Positions 1-8,530 of a stretch of 64,000 bases of DNA are shown here, piece by piece. Numbering within the stretch: position 1 is the first letter of the stretch; every line of letters starts with the position of its first letter. The DNA is from Ureibacillus aquaedulcis (lineage in GTDB: Bacteria; Bacillota; Bacilli; Bacillales_A; Planococcaceae). The translations under genes were made by a program, and so were the position numbers. Below the pieces are notes generated by a model. It had not been told where the DNA came from. It saw only the letters and a program-made list of their open reading frames with translations, and did not search any database. The stretch spans positions 1-64,000 of the forward strand of contig NZ_JAUHTQ010000008.1 of assembly GCF_030418165.1 (NCBI RefSeq), written 5' to 3'.

Positions 1-90
1 AGTGCTGCCTAAAGGGCAAAGAGCACCCTTTTGTCAGCGCCTCCAGTTGTATTCGGAGCTAAGCGGGCGTTCTCCGCTTTTTTGGATGAA
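1..90 (-). repeat. Intergenic hairpin repeat element copy (partial, at window edge)
   Basis: Read on the minus strand this stretch opens with AAAAAAGCGGAGAACGCCCG and continues through AGCTCCG to a two-tier hairpin at 4-38: outer arms GCTG/CAGC, inner arms AAAGGG/CCCTTT. The element at 43809 opens with the same module (AAAAGCGGAAGG, CGCCC, AGCTCCG). I therefore call it a diverged copy of the same repeat family. On the plus strand AGCGG/CCGCT followed by T6 (60-82) could also act as a terminator for whatever lies upstream. No coding sequence was recognised in 1-346. Confidence 0.55.
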
Positions 91-108
91 ATTGGACGAA
101 AAATTCGT

Positions 109-136
109 GCATATTCTTTTTTATTCCGGACAAACT
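109..136 (+). promoter_or_regulatory. Candidate SigF/SigG-type promoter of sigG
   Basis: GCATA at 109-113 and GGACAAACT at 128-136 match the forespore sigma consensus (GYWTA and GGnrAnAnT) with a 14-bp spacer, slightly short of the usual 15-16. Its position about 210 bp ahead of sigG is what a forespore sigma gene needs. The assignment rests on consensus matching only. Confidence 0.5.
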
Positions 137-197
137 TAAAAAACAGTTCAGAGATAGATATGTGAAACTTTCTTCAAGACTCTTTGGAAAGTTGAAG

Positions 198-312
198 ACC
201 ACATATGTGGTTTCACGGAAGAGAGCCACACTTGCCTGTGCTCATTGACTGTTCACATAGAAATTCAAGCATTGCTACTGTTTAGTTCCTTTGGATTTTA
301 CAGCAGTCAATG
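198..312 (+). promoter_or_regulatory. Structured 5' leader of sigG
   Basis: The leader holds a perfect 14-bp palindrome ACCACATATGTGGT at 198-211. It also holds a long-range 9-bp inverted repeat, CATTGACTG at 243-251 with CAGTCAATG at 304-312, which ends about 20 nt before the sigG ribosome binding site (GGAGG near 333). Structure in the sigG leader is reported to dampen translation in B. subtilis; the same role here is inference. Confidence 0.45.
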
Positions 313-346
313 CGGGGAAAAAAAAGACAGTTCGGAGGAAAAGAAG

Positions 347-1129
347 ATGGTTCGTACTAAAGTAGAACTTTGTGGTGTAGATACTGCTTCTTTGCCAGTG
401 CTAAAACATGAAGAGATGAGAGCGCTGTTCGTTCGCTTACAAGCAGGGGAAGAATGGGTAAGAGATGAACTGGTCATTTGTAATCTTAGACTTGTGCTAA
501 GTATTGTCGGAAGGTTTTCATATCGGGGCGAACAAGCAGACGACCTATTCCAGGTAGGGTGCATCGGTTTGTTAAAAGCGATTGATCATTTTGATCTTAA
601 GCATAATGTTCGATTTTCAACATATGCTGTACCAATGATTATTGGTGAAATTAGAAGACATTTGCGTGACCATCATGCATTACGTGTCTCAAGGTCCTTA
701 CGTGACATCGCTTATAAAGCAATGCAAGCAAAGGAAAAGTTTATTTCCGAGAATCTGCATGAGCCGACAATTGAACAATTGGCAGAAGCCATTGAAATGA
801 AAAAGGAAGATGTATTGTATGCCTTGGATGCAATCCAAGATCCGCTATCACTGCAGGAACCAATCTATTCAGATGGCGGCGATGCCGTTTATATTATGGA
901 TCAATTAAGAGACGATGATGTATCCGAAGAACAATGGGTTGCGTATGTTAGCGTTAAAGAAAGTATGCAAAAGTTGGATGAAAGACAGCAAATGATCCTT
1001 TCTAAACGATTCTATTACGGCGAAACACAAACTGAAATTGCAAAATCACTCGGCATTTCTCAAGCACAAATTTCTCGATTAGAAAAGAATGCAATTGAGA
1101 CGATGCAAAAAGACTATAAATTAGGATAA
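347..1129 (+). CDS. sigG: RNA polymerase sporulation sigma factor SigG
   Basis: Late forespore sigma factor that directs core RNA polymerase to forespore genes after engulfment. The 260-residue product has the SigG-type start (KVELCGVDTASLPVLK), sigma region 2 with DDLFQVGCIGLLKAID, region 3 with the VSRSLRDIAYKAMQ segment, and a region 4 helix-turn-helix near residues 225-255 (GISQAQISRLEK). The frame stays open upstream to 245, but the ATG at 347 has GGAGGAAAAG at good spacing and matches the family start, so I use it. spoIIGA-sigE, its usual upstream partners, would lie outside the window. A rho-independent terminator follows at 1138. The product is distinguished from SigF by its overall match to SigG. 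Confidence 0.96.
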   Translation: MVRTKVELCGVDTASLPVLKHEEMRALFVRLQAGEEWVRDELVICNLRLVLSIVGRFSYRGEQADDLFQVGCIGLLKAIDHFDLKHNVRFSTYAVPMIIGEIRRHLRDHHALRVSRSLRDIAYKAMQAKEKFISENLHEPTIEQLAEAIEMKKEDVLYALDAIQDPLSLQEPIYSDGGDAVYIMDQLRDDDVSEEQWVAYVSVKESMQKLDERQQMILSKRFYYGETQTEIAKSLGISQAQISRLEKNAIETMQKDYKLG

Positions 1130-1137
1130 AACATGCA

Positions 1138-1166
1138 GCGCACTTATTTTTAAGTGCGTTTTTATT
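1138..1166 (+). terminator. Terminator after sigG
   Basis: Perfect 8-bp stem CGCACTTA/TAAGTGCG with a short T loop, followed by a T-rich run, nine bases after the sigG stop. Confidence 0.85.
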
Positions 1167-1291
1167 TGCAGATTAAATGGTAATAGAATTTATGCGGAAA
1201 TTATTTCTTTGCGTATAAATTTCGCTTCAGTCAGCATAAGTGTTATTAAAGAGTAAAGCATGATGACTATGTATACGAAAGGAGAGCGGAT

Positions 1292-1528
1292 TTGCGTTTT
1301 TCAGATGTCCAGCAAAAGGAAATCATCGAAGCAGGGAATGGTCGATTTATCGGGTATATCGTTGATGCGGAGGTCGATGAAAAAACAGGAAGCATCGTTG
1401 CATTTTTAGTTTCCGAACCCAAAAAGTTCATGTCCTTTATGCAAAATGAAGAACAAGTGAGAAAAGTACCAATTAGTGATGTACTCGTTGTAGGAAAAGA
1501 TGTCATTTTGGTAAGAGAACTTGGTTGA
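1292..1528 (+). CDS. ylmC: YlmC/YmxH-family PRC-barrel protein
   Basis: Small 78-residue protein of the YlmC/YmxH family, a PRC-barrel-like fold found beside sporulation and division genes; its exact biochemical role is not established. The core is the RFIGYIVDAEVDEKTGSIVAF strand pattern and a C-terminal IPISDV-like segment (VPISDVLVVGKDVIL). The start is TTG at 1292, placed seven bases after GAAAGGAG. It sits between sigG and ylmE as in other Bacillales, but ylmA and ylmD, which flank it in B. subtilis, are not present. Members of the family are linked to sporulation; nothing in this sequence tests that. Confidence 0.85.
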   Translation: MRFSDVQQKEIIEAGNGRFIGYIVDAEVDEKTGSIVAFLVSEPKKFMSFMQNEEQVRKVPISDVLVVGKDVILVRELG

Positions 1529-1545
1529 TGTAAGTCGCTTATGCA

Positions 1546-1574
1546 TTGAAATATGGCATGTAGATTGATACAAT
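1546..1574 (+). promoter_or_regulatory. SigA-type promoter for ylmE-sepF-ylmG
   Basis: TTGAAA (1546-1551), a 17-bp spacer and TACAAT (1569-1574), 33 bp before the ylmE start. Spacing and both boxes fit a vegetative promoter. Confidence 0.7.
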
Positions 1575-1607
1575 GAAAGAAACTATTGATGTAAAGTTGG
1601 GTTTAAA

Positions 1608-2276
1608 TTGGCAGAAATACTAAAAAACTTACAAACCATAAATGAAAAGATAGAGCAGGCAAGAAATCGCTCCGATGCGAATCAGGAAGTAACGGTAATT
1701 GCTGTTACTAAACAAGTATCTACAGAAAGAGCGATTGAAGCAATAGAAGCAGGGTTAATTCATCTTGGTGAAAACCGGCCAGAAGGATTATTAGGAAAAA
1801 AAGGCGAAATTAATAATAGAGCAAATTGGCACTACATTGGCTCACTGCAATCTAGAAAAGTTAAACAAATTATTAATGAAATAGACTATCTCCATTCTTT
1901 AGATCGTTTTAGTTTAGCCGAAGAAATAAATAAGCGAGCACAAAAAACGATTAATTGTTTTGTACAGGCAAATGTATCTGGTGAGGAATCAAAACATGGA
2001 CTTAGCAAGAATGAAGTTATTTCTTTTATCGAGAGTCTAGAGCAATTTGAAAATATACGTATAGTTGGTTTAATGACGATGGCTCCAAATACAGAAGATG
2101 AAGCGATTATTCGTAATGTATTTCGTGAATTAAAAAATCTACAACAGGAAGTTGTTAATCTCAACTTGCCATTTGCACCTTGCCAGGAACTTTCAATGGG
2201 TATGTCGAATGACTACGAAATTGCAGTAGAAGAAGGTGCAACATTTGTAAGAATTGGAACGGCTCTTGTTGGATAG
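1608..2276 (+). CDS. ylmE: YggS-family pyridoxal phosphate homeostasis protein
   Basis: PLP-binding protein of the YggS/PROSC (COG0325) family, which buffers pyridoxal 5'-phosphate and affects amino acid pools. The 222-residue product is a single-domain TIM barrel. The PLP lysine is K35 in VIAVTKQVS, and GENRPEG, HYIGSLQSRK, SMGMSNDYEIA and TFVRIGTALVG are the family landmarks. The start is TTG at 1608 behind its own SigA-type promoter. It lies directly before sepF, the conserved arrangement in Gram-positive division clusters. The usual upstream neighbour ylmD is missing. Confidence 0.95.
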   Translation: MAEILKNLQTINEKIEQARNRSDANQEVTVIAVTKQVSTERAIEAIEAGLIHLGENRPEGLLGKKGEINNRANWHYIGSLQSRKVKQIINEIDYLHSLDRFSLAEEINKRAQKTINCFVQANVSGEESKHGLSKNEVISFIESLEQFENIRIVGLMTMAPNTEDEAIIRNVFRELKNLQQEVVNLNLPFAPCQELSMGMSNDYEIAVEEGATFVRIGTALVG

Positions 2277-2291
2277 AAATGAGGGATACTG

Positions 2292-2768
2292 ATGAGCATG
2301 AAAAATAAAATCAAAAATTTCTTTTACTTAGAGGAAGATGAAGAAACTGTTGAAGTGCAGACAGCAAATCCAGTAAATCTTCCAAAAGAGCAACCCATAG
2401 CCAAATCACGCATCAAAAAGGAAAGAAAAGTTCTGGAGGTAGAAACGCCTTCAGCACAACAACCTCGAAATGTTGTCAGTTTACAAGCAGCAAATTCGCT
2501 GAAAAATTCAAAGGTGGTAATTGCGGAGCCGCGTGTCTATGCAGAAGCACAGGATATTTCCGAACATTTAAAAAATAAACGTGCAATTATTGTGAATTTA
2601 CAACGCATTGACCGTGAGGCTGGAATCCGAATTATTGATTTCTTAAGTGGGACAGTTTACGCACTGGGTGGAGATATTCAGCGGATCGGAACTGATATAT
2701 TCTTGTGTACTCCGGAAAATGTAGAGGTCTCTGGTGAAATTTCTAATTATTTTTCTGAGGAATCCTAA
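2292..2768 (+). CDS. sepF: Cell division protein SepF
   Basis: Membrane-associated partner of FtsZ that bundles protofilaments and supports septum assembly with FtsA. The 158-residue protein has an N-terminal amphipathic membrane-targeting helix ([13 protein letters not shown]), a charged low-complexity linker of about 60 residues, and the DUF552 core from about residue 70 ([20 protein letters not shown] through [18 protein letters not shown]). The ATG has GAGGGATACT in front and starts 16 bp after ylmE, so the two are probably co-transcribed. Confidence 0.96.
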   Translation: MSMKNKIKNFFYLEEDEETVEVQTANPVNLPKEQPIAKSRIKKERKVLEVETPSAQQPRNVVSLQAANSLKNSKVVIAEPRVYAEAQDISEHLKNKRAIIVNLQRIDREAGIRIIDFLSGTVYALGGDIQRIGTDIFLCTPENVEVSGEISNYFSEES

Positions 2769-2893
2769 CTTCATTCCTTATCAGGGATGGAGTTATCCTT
2801 TGTTTTAAAGTACATAATTATCAGCTGCCTTGGGTATTTATTCTCCTTATATTTTATAGGGAAATCTAAATTTAGAGAGGGTTATCAATTTAA

Positions 2894-3169
2894 ATGTACT
2901 CCATCATATCAGTGGTATCAATTGCATTTTCGATCTATTCGTTTATGCTCATTATCTATATTTTAATGTCTTGGGTCCCGGCTGCTCAAGAATCTTCATT
3001 TGGCAAGTTATTGGCTAAATTATGCGAACCGTATTTAGGCTTCTTTAGAAAGTTTATTCCACCAATTGGAATGATTGATTTTTCGCCAATTATCGGAATC
3101 TTATTATTAAACTTTATTGAACGCGGTGTTACAATCGTACTTCTTAATATCTCAAAGATGATTGCATAG
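2894..3169 (+). CDS. ylmG: YggT-family membrane protein
   Basis: Short 91-residue integral membrane protein of the YggT/YlmG family. Two hydrophobic segments flank the signature PYLGFFRKFIPPIGMIDFSPI, the family's most conserved stretch. Its role is linked to division or envelope organisation by gene neighbourhood, with no defined activity. RBS AGAGAGGG precedes the ATG. The 125-bp gap to sepF holds an imperfect ten-base hairpin (2769-2794) without a T run, which may tune the operon. Confidence 0.92.
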   Translation: MYSIISVVSIAFSIYSFMLIIYILMSWVPAAQESSFGKLLAKLCEPYLGFFRKFIPPIGMIDFSPIIGILLLNFIERGVTIVLLNISKMIA

Positions 3170-3172
3170 GAC

Positions 3173-3201
3173 AAACCCCTACGGAAAGTGGGGGTTTTTT
3201 T
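3173..3201 (+). terminator. Terminator after ylmG
   Basis: AAACCCC/GGGGTTT stem followed by seven T residues, directly after the ylmG stop. Confidence 0.85.
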
Positions 3202-3299
3202 ATCAGAGAAAAATGGTGAACTTGTACTATAAAAAACTAAGTGTTTGGCATAATAACAGCATATACAAGTATATTAAGTAAAGAGTGAGGCTTTTAGGG

Positions 3300-4085
3300 A
3301 TGGAGCATTTAATACAGCACTTCAGGAAAGATGAACAAACGTTTATAGAAAAAGTGATTGGCTGGCAACGTGAAGTAGAGGATCGTTTTGCCCCAAAGCT
3401 AACGGATTTCCTTGATCCACGGGAACGATTTATTGTTTCATCTATTATCGGTCAGCAAAATGATTTGCAGATATGCACCTTTGGCGGATTTCAAGAAGCC
3501 GAGCGTCAACGTCTTTTTATTTGTCCAAGCTATTTTAAACCAACGATGGAAGATTTCCAAGTCTCGATATTTACAATTAACTATCCTGCTAAGTTTATGC
3601 AGCTTAGGCACCCGGATGTTTTAGGAGCACTATTATCTTTGGGTATTGGACGCAACAAATTTGGGGACATACGGATAGAGGGAGACACGATTCAATTTGC
3701 AGCAGTAGGGGAAGTGCAAGACTACATTGTAGCCAATCTGACGTCAATCGGGAAATCAAAAGTTAGACCCGAGAAGCTAAAAGCGAATGATCAGTTAATC
3801 ACATTAACAGAAGAATGGTTTGAAAAATCCTATACCGTTTCCTCAATGAGGTTAGATGTGGTATTAGCAACAGTTGTGAATATATCGAGGCAAAAGTCTC
3901 AAAGTTTAATTAAAGCTGGAAAAGTAAAAGTGAATTGGACGATTAGGGAAGATACATCCTTTGAGGTACAAGAAGGCGATGTACTATCCGCAAGAGGGTA
4001 TGGACGAATCAAAGTCATCATGACTGAAGGACGGACAAAAAAGGATAAAATACGACTGCAGGTAGGACGATTAGAGCAAAAATAG
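3300..4085 (+). CDS. ylmH: S4-domain RNA-binding protein YlmH
   Basis: RNA-binding protein with a C-terminal S4 domain (from about residue 184: RLDVVLATVVNISRQKSQSL). YlmH homologues are implicated in rescue of stalled 50S subunits alongside RqcH; rqcH is also in this window at 26810. The N-terminal part carries the conserved FAPKLTDFLDPRERFI motif. The frame opens with GTG at 3285, but GTGAGG there is better read as the RBS for ATG 3300, giving 261 residues. A terminator lies upstream, so it is probably transcribed on its own or with divIVA. Confidence 0.93.
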   Translation: MEHLIQHFRKDEQTFIEKVIGWQREVEDRFAPKLTDFLDPRERFIVSSIIGQQNDLQICTFGGFQEAERQRLFICPSYFKPTMEDFQVSIFTINYPAKFMQLRHPDVLGALLSLGIGRNKFGDIRIEGDTIQFAAVGEVQDYIVANLTSIGKSKVRPEKLKANDQLITLTEEWFEKSYTVSSMRLDVVLATVVNISRQKSQSLIKAGKVKVNWTIREDTSFEVQEGDVLSARGYGRIKVIMTEGRTKKDKIRLQVGRLEQK

Positions 4086-4112
4086 TAGAATCTAATGAAA
4101 ACTTACGAAAAC

Positions 4113-4144
4113 TTGATGTCAAGTGGCGAGTCGACCTGTATAAT
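4113..4144 (+). promoter_or_regulatory. Possible promoter of divIVA
   Basis: A consensus TATAAT sits at 4139-4144. TTGATG at 4113 is a possible -35, but the spacer of 20 bp is long. A 14-bp inverted repeat ACTTGATGTCAAGT (4111-4124) covers the -35 candidate and might be a regulator site. Confidence 0.4.
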
Positions 4145-4180
4145 AGAGTAAGATATTTCAAACGAGAAGGAGTGTAGACC

Positions 4181-4732
4181 ATGCCATTATCACCTCTTGA
4201 TATACATAACAAGGAATTTACCAGAGGCTTCCGCGGTTACGCCGAGGATGAAGTGAATGAGTTTCTGGACCAGATTATTAAAGACTATGAAATTATTCTT
4301 CGTGAAAAGAAAGAGCTGGAAGAGAAGATTAAAACAATGACTGAACAAATGAGTCATTATAATACACTTGAAGAGACGCTGCAAAAATCGATTGTAGTTG
4401 CTCAGGAGGCAGCTGAAGAAGTGCGTCGCAATTCTCAGCAAGAGTCGAAGCTCATTATAAAAGAAGCAGAGAAAAATGCAGATCGTATCGTTAATGAAGC
4501 GTTGGGAAAAGCTCGTAAAATCGCAATTGAAATCGACGAGCTGAAAAAACAGTCAAAGGTATTCCGCAATCGTTTTAAAATGTTGGTCGAAGCTCAACTG
4601 GACTTGTTAAGTACGGATGATTGGGACCACTTAATGGAATATAATGTGGGCCTGACTGAGATTCAAAAACATGCAAGAAAAGAAACAGATGAAATGGAAT
4701 TGACGCCTGAAGAGTTAAATAAACTTTTATAG
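4181..4732 (+). CDS. divIVA: Cell-pole and septum protein DivIVA
   Basis: Curvature-sensing coiled-coil protein that gathers at division sites and poles and recruits Min proteins and sporulation partners. The 183-residue product begins with the lipid-binding domain; F17 and R18 in GFRGYAEDEVNEFLDQI are the known membrane-insertion residues of B. subtilis DivIVA. A long coiled coil follows (roughly residues 30-140). The tail is acidic. ATG has GAGAAGGAG in front. It closes the ylm division cluster and is followed by the ileS leader. Confidence 0.96.
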   Translation: MPLSPLDIHNKEFTRGFRGYAEDEVNEFLDQIIKDYEIILREKKELEEKIKTMTEQMSHYNTLEETLQKSIVVAQEAAEEVRRNSQQESKLIIKEAEKNADRIVNEALGKARKIAIEIDELKKQSKVFRNRFKMLVEAQLDLLSTDDWDHLMEYNVGLTEIQKHARKETDEMELTPEELNKLL

Positions 4733-4743
4733 GGCAGATTTAC

Positions 4744-4772
4744 TTGACGAACATTATTTGTTTCCATATACT
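4744..4772 (+). promoter_or_regulatory. SigA promoter of the ileS T-box leader
   Basis: TTGACG (4744-4749), 17-bp spacer, TATACT (4767-4772). Transcription would begin near 4779, just ahead of T-box stem I. Confidence 0.8.
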
Positions 4773-4778
4773 GATAAC

Positions 4779-5065
4779 ACGAGATTTAATAAATATGTGC
4801 ATTGACGGAGACAGTATTTTTTGAAAGTGGCTATAGCGATTCGAGGATGGTGAAAGCTCGAACGAAACATCAAAAAAGAACATCACTCCTGAGCAAAATT
4901 ACTGAACTTAAGACCTAAATTTGTCTTTTTTAAGTAAGTAATTTCGTATACACTTGCGTTAAAGTGTCTAAGAGGTAATCTAAACCTTGGTTTGGATTGC
5001 AAATTAGGGTGGTACCACGAGTTATAGCTTCTCGTCCCTTTACCGGGGATGAGAGGCTTTTTTTA
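4779..5065 (+). promoter_or_regulatory. T-box riboswitch (isoleucine)
   Basis: The T-box sequence AGGGTGGTACCACG lies at 5006-5019. A strong terminator follows at 5026-5065, a 13-bp stem AGCTTCTCGTCCC/GGGATGAGAGGCT with T7. Upstream, GGATGGTGAAAGCTCG fits conserved stem I elements. ATC at 4882-4884, before ACTCCTGAG, is the likely specifier codon and pairs with tRNA-Ile. Uncharged tRNA-Ile should stabilise the antiterminator and let transcription reach ileS. Unusually, about 325 nt separate this terminator from the ileS start. Confidence 0.93.
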
Positions 5066-5225
5066 TTTGCAAATATTATTTAAAGCATTGCTGTAGATAT
5101 ACGTTCTTCCGTATTTTTTTCCGAAAAACATACAACTACAGAAGGCGCAGACTACTAAGTAAGCTGCGCTACAATTCCAGAAGTTACAGAAGAATACAAT
5201 ATAAGCGAGCCCTTTTTCAAAGGAG

Positions 5226-5261
5226 GGTGACAAAAACGCGACGTCCTGTCGCATTGTTACC
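5226..5261 (+). repeat. Two-tier hairpin repeat inside the ileS leader
   Basis: Outer arms GGTGAC (5226-5231) and GTTACC (5256-5261), inner arms GCGAC (5238-5242) and GTCGC (5248-5252), loop GTCCT. Sequence and layout match the hairpins at 43839 and 43908, with pairing kept despite base changes. Two more inverted repeats lie upstream: CTGTAG/CTACAG (5091-5141) and GCGCAG/CTGCGC (5145-5169). Confidence 0.6.
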
Positions 5262-5333
5262 ATGACCAACTTCGTGTTGAATCTAGCCTTCTCGAGAATT
5301 TCTATTAGGATTTACTAACTTTGTGTATTCTTA

Positions 5334-5361
5334 TTATCAAACATACTGGTCATTTTATAAT
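5334..5361 (+). promoter_or_regulatory. Possible second ileS promoter downstream of the T-box
   Basis: A perfect TATAAT at 5356-5361 with TTATCA (4 of 6 consensus) 16 bp upstream. Transcription from here would give a short leader of about 25 nt carrying the AGGAGG ribosome site and would bypass the T-box. Confidence 0.4.
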
Positions 5362-5391
5362 TAAGAAATATTAACTTTAGGAGGACTTAAA

Positions 5392-8151
5392 ATGGTGGAG
5401 TACAAAGATACGTTATTAATGCCGAAGACAGATTTTCCGATGCGCGGAAATCTACCTGCAAATGAACCAAAAATGCAAGAAAAATGGAACGAAATGGACA
5501 TCTACAAAAAGGTGTTGGAGCACACAAAAGACCGCCCTCATTACGTATTACATGATGGCCCTCCATATGCTAATGGAGATATCCACATTGGGCATGCATT
5601 AAACAAAGTGCTAAAAGATATGATTACGCGCCACCGTTCAATGACTGGCTACCATGTACCTTATGTACCGGGTTGGGATACGCATGGTTTACCGATCGAG
5701 CAGGCCCTTACAAACAAGGGTGTAAAACGTAAAGAAATGACAGTAGCCGAGTTCCGTGAGCTATGTGAGAAATATGCGTACGAGCAAGTAGAAAACCAAA
5801 AATTACAATTCAGCCGTCTAGGAGTTCGCGGTGATTGGGAAAATCCTTATATCACGCTTAAACCGGAATTTGAATCACGTCAAATCGAAGTTTTCGGTAA
5901 AATGGCTGAAAAAGGCTATATCTACAAAGGCTTAAAACCGGTTTATTGGTCTCCTTCTTCAGAATCAGCCTTGGCAGAAGCGGAAATTGAATATAAAGAT
6001 ATTAAATCTCCTTCGATTTATGTAAGCTTTGGTATTAAAGATGCAAAAAGTGTTGTGCCGGAAGACGCAAAATTCATCATCTGGACGACAACTCCATGGA
6101 CAATTCCAGCAAATCTGGGGATCTCATTAAATCCTGAAATCACTTATGCAGTCGTAGCTGTAAATGACAATAAATTTATCATTGCAAAAGATTTACTGCA
6201 AACTGTAACTGAAACACTTGAATGGGAAAACCCAGAGGTAATTCAAGAGGTTAAAGGTGCGGAACTAGAATATATCGTTGCAAAACACCCATTATATGAT
6301 CGTGATTCACTAATTATGGTTGGAGATCATGTAACAACTGATGCAGGGACAGGATGCGTTCATACAGCTCCTGGTCACGGGGAAGATGACTTCAACGTAA
6401 GTAAGAAATATGGCCTGGAAGTTTTAAGCCCGATCAATGACCAAGGCTGCTATACTACTGAGGCGCCTGGATTTGAAGGTTTATTCTATGATGATGCCAA
6501 TAAAGTAGTTACAGAAAAGTTAAAAGAAGCAGGTGCTCTAGAGAAGCTTTCCTTCTTCACACACTCATACCCACATGACTGGCGTACGAAAAAACCGGTT
6601 ATTTACCGTGCAACACCGCAATGGTTCTGTTCAGTGGATGCGTTCCGTGACGAACTATTAAAAGCTGTTGAAGATACGACATTCACACCGGCCTGGGGTG
6701 AAACGCGACTTTATAATATGATTCGTGACCGTGGAGACTGGTGTATTTCCAGACAACGTGCATGGGGTGTTCCAATTCCAGTATTCTATACTGAAAATGG
6801 CGAAGAAATTATTACACCTGAAACAATCGCCCATGTTTCACAATTATTCCGTGAACACGGCTCGAATATTTGGTTCCAATGGGAAGCAAAAGATCTACTT
6901 CCAGAAGGATTTACACACCCAGGAAGTCCAAACGGAAAATTCTCAAAAGAGAATGACATCATGGACGTATGGTTCGATTCTGGTTCATCACACCAAGGAG
7001 TGCTTGTTGAACGCGGAATGAAATATCCTGCCGACCTATATTTGGAAGGTTCCGACCAACACCGTGGATGGTTCAACTCTTCATTAATTACATCTGTTGC
7101 AATTAATGGCTATGCACCATACAAAGGTCTTTTAACACATGGTTTCGTATTGGATGGCGAAGGCCGTAAGATGAGTAAGTCTTTAGGAAATGTCATCATT
7201 CCTGAAAAAGTAATGAATCAATATGGTGCAGATATCCTTCGTTTATGGGTAGCTTCAGTGGACTATACTGGGGATGTACGTATCTCGATGGATATGTTGA
7301 AGCAAATCTCGGAAGTATATCGTAAAATCCGTAACACACTTCGTTTCTTGCACGGAAATGTTTCTGATTTCAATCCAAAGACAGACCGTGTAGCGTACAA
7401 CGATTTACGTGAAATGGATCAATACATGTATATGCGTCTGCAGGATGTATTGAAAGCGGTTCGTAATGCATATGATCGTTATGAATTTGTATCCGTTTAC
7501 CATACAATCAACAATTTTGTTGCAGTGGAGCTTTCTGCTTTCTATTTGGATGTGGCAAAAGATGTTGTGTACATTGAAGGAAAAGATAACCATGACCGTC
7601 GTGCAATGCAAACAGTAATGTATGATACTCTTCAAACTTTATTAAAAGTGTTGACACCAATCTTGCCGCATACAACAGATGAATTATGGTCTTACCTAAA
7701 CGAAGAGGCAGAGTCAGTACAGCTAACAGACTTCCCAGAGGTTGACGAGCATAGCAACTTCCCAGAGCTGCGTGCAAAATGGGAGAAAGTAATTGCCGTG
7801 CGTGACGAAGTATTAAAAGCTCTTGAAGAAGCCCGTAATGCAAAAACAATCGGAAAATCATTGGAAGCAAAACTTACAATCTTTGCAAATGAAGATGTTA
7901 CCGCATTATTGAATGATCCAGCTGTTAACTTTGCACAAAGCTGCATCATCTCTCAACTTGAGGTAGTAACAGGTAAAGAAAATGCACCTGAAAGTGCCCT
8001 TGAGTTGGAGAAAACTTCAATTGTTGTTGAAAAAGCAAGCGGAGAAAAATGTGAACGTTGCTGGTCATACTCTGAAACAGTAGGGCAGAACGAGGCGCAT
8101 TCCACTTTATGTACTCGCTGTGCTGAAGTTGTGGAAAAACACTACGTTTAA
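5392..8151 (+). CDS. ileS: Isoleucyl-tRNA synthetase
   Basis: Cytoplasmic class I synthetase that charges tRNA-Ile, with an inserted CP1 editing domain that clears Val-tRNA-Ile. The 919-residue protein has HIGH at residues 65-68 (DIHIGHAL), the editing domain with [12 protein letters not shown] and [18 protein letters not shown] near residues 593-597, and an anticodon-binding domain. A C-terminal zinc site has CERCWSY and CTRCAEV pairs. Length and motifs fit the bacterial eukaryote-unlike type found in Bacillus. AGGAGG precedes the ATG. The upstream T-box specifies isoleucine, which agrees with the product. Confidence 0.98.
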   Translation: MVEYKDTLLMPKTDFPMRGNLPANEPKMQEKWNEMDIYKKVLEHTKDRPHYVLHDGPPYANGDIHIGHALNKVLKDMITRHRSMTGYHVPYVPGWDTHGLPIEQALTNKGVKRKEMTVAEFRELCEKYAYEQVENQKLQFSRLGVRGDWENPYITLKPEFESRQIEVFGKMAEKGYIYKGLKPVYWSPSSESALAEAEIEYKDIKSPSIYVSFGIKDAKSVVPEDAKFIIWTTTPWTIPANLGISLNPEITYAVVAVNDNKFIIAKDLLQTVTETLEWENPEVIQEVKGAELEYIVAKHPLYDRDSLIMVGDHVTTDAGTGCVHTAPGHGEDDFNVSKKYGLEVLSPINDQGCYTTEAPGFEGLFYDDANKVVTEKLKEAGALEKLSFFTHSYPHDWRTKKPVIYRATPQWFCSVDAFRDELLKAVEDTTFTPAWGETRLYNMIRDRGDWCISRQRAWGVPIPVFYTENGEEIITPETIAHVSQLFREHGSNIWFQWEAKDLLPEGFTHPGSPNGKFSKENDIMDVWFDSGSSHQGVLVERGMKYPADLYLEGSDQHRGWFNSSLITSVAINGYAPYKGLLTHGFVLDGEGRKMSKSLGNVIIPEKVMNQYGADILRLWVASVDYTGDVRISMDMLKQISEVYRKIRNTLRFLHGNVSDFNPKTDRVAYNDLREMDQYMYMRLQDVLKAVRNAYDRYEFVSVYHTINNFVAVELSAFYLDVAKDVVYIEGKDNHDRRAMQTVMYDTLQTLLKVLTPILPHTTDELWSYLNEEAESVQLTDFPEVDEHSNFPELRAKWEKVIAVRDEVLKALEEARNAKTIGKSLEAKLTIFANEDVTALLNDPAVNFAQSCIISQLEVVTGKENAPESALELEKTSIVVEKASGEKCERCWSYSETVGQNEAHSTLCTRCAEVVEKHYV

Positions 8152-8170
8152 TTTGCTATTCTTTTCGAGT

Positions 8171-8275
8171 TGCCGGATATTTTCGAAAAAGTGACAGAAA
8201 TATTGAGTGAACTGTCGGATATAAGACAAAAAGTGGCTGATTTATCACCAATACCGGCGGATAAATGAAATCACT
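8171..8275. repeat. 42-bp tandem repeat, about 2.5 copies
   Basis: Units begin at 8171 (TGCCGGATAT), 8213 (TGTCGGATAT) and 8255 (CGGCGGATAA), exactly 42 bp apart. The second unit contains TATAAGACAAA (8220-8230), an 11-mer also present in the 52-bp array at 46570. This is the gene-free stretch between ileS and lspA, where B. subtilis has ylyA. Confidence 0.6.
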
Positions 8276-8331
8276 CCATTACACAAATATATAAGTCGAA
8301 GTTCTAAAAGCCTTATACGGTGCAAATAAAT

Positions 8332-8363
8332 AACCGCTCTCGTTATCGGGAGCGGTTGTTTTT
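8332..8363 (+). terminator. Terminator after ileS
   Basis: AACCGCTC/GAGCGGTT stem followed by GTTTTT, 180 bp after the ileS stop. Confidence 0.85.
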
Positions 8364-8445
8364 CGCACTGATCGAAAAACGCTTCAAATGTGTTAGTGTT
8401 TAGTTCCTACTACCAAGGCGTTCGTGTTAGGATAGTATAGGATAA

Positions 8446-8473
8446 ATCTTTAATCTTTGATCTTTAATCTTTG
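8446..8473. repeat. Perfect 14-bp direct repeat upstream of lspA
   Basis: ATCTTTAATCTTTG occurs twice head to tail at 8446-8459 and 8460-8473, about 60 bp before lspA. Function unknown; slippage is a simple explanation. Confidence 0.7.
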
Positions 8474-8530
8474 CCTTTAGATATATTTGAAGAGAAAAAA
8501 GTAAAGATTATGGGCAAATGGGGGAATACT

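Noticed and set aside
5063-5269. Minus-strand 68-codon frame between the T-box and ileS
   Set aside because: It runs through hairpins and the T-box terminator, has a Cys/Phe-rich composition unlike neighbours, and lacks a good ribosome site.
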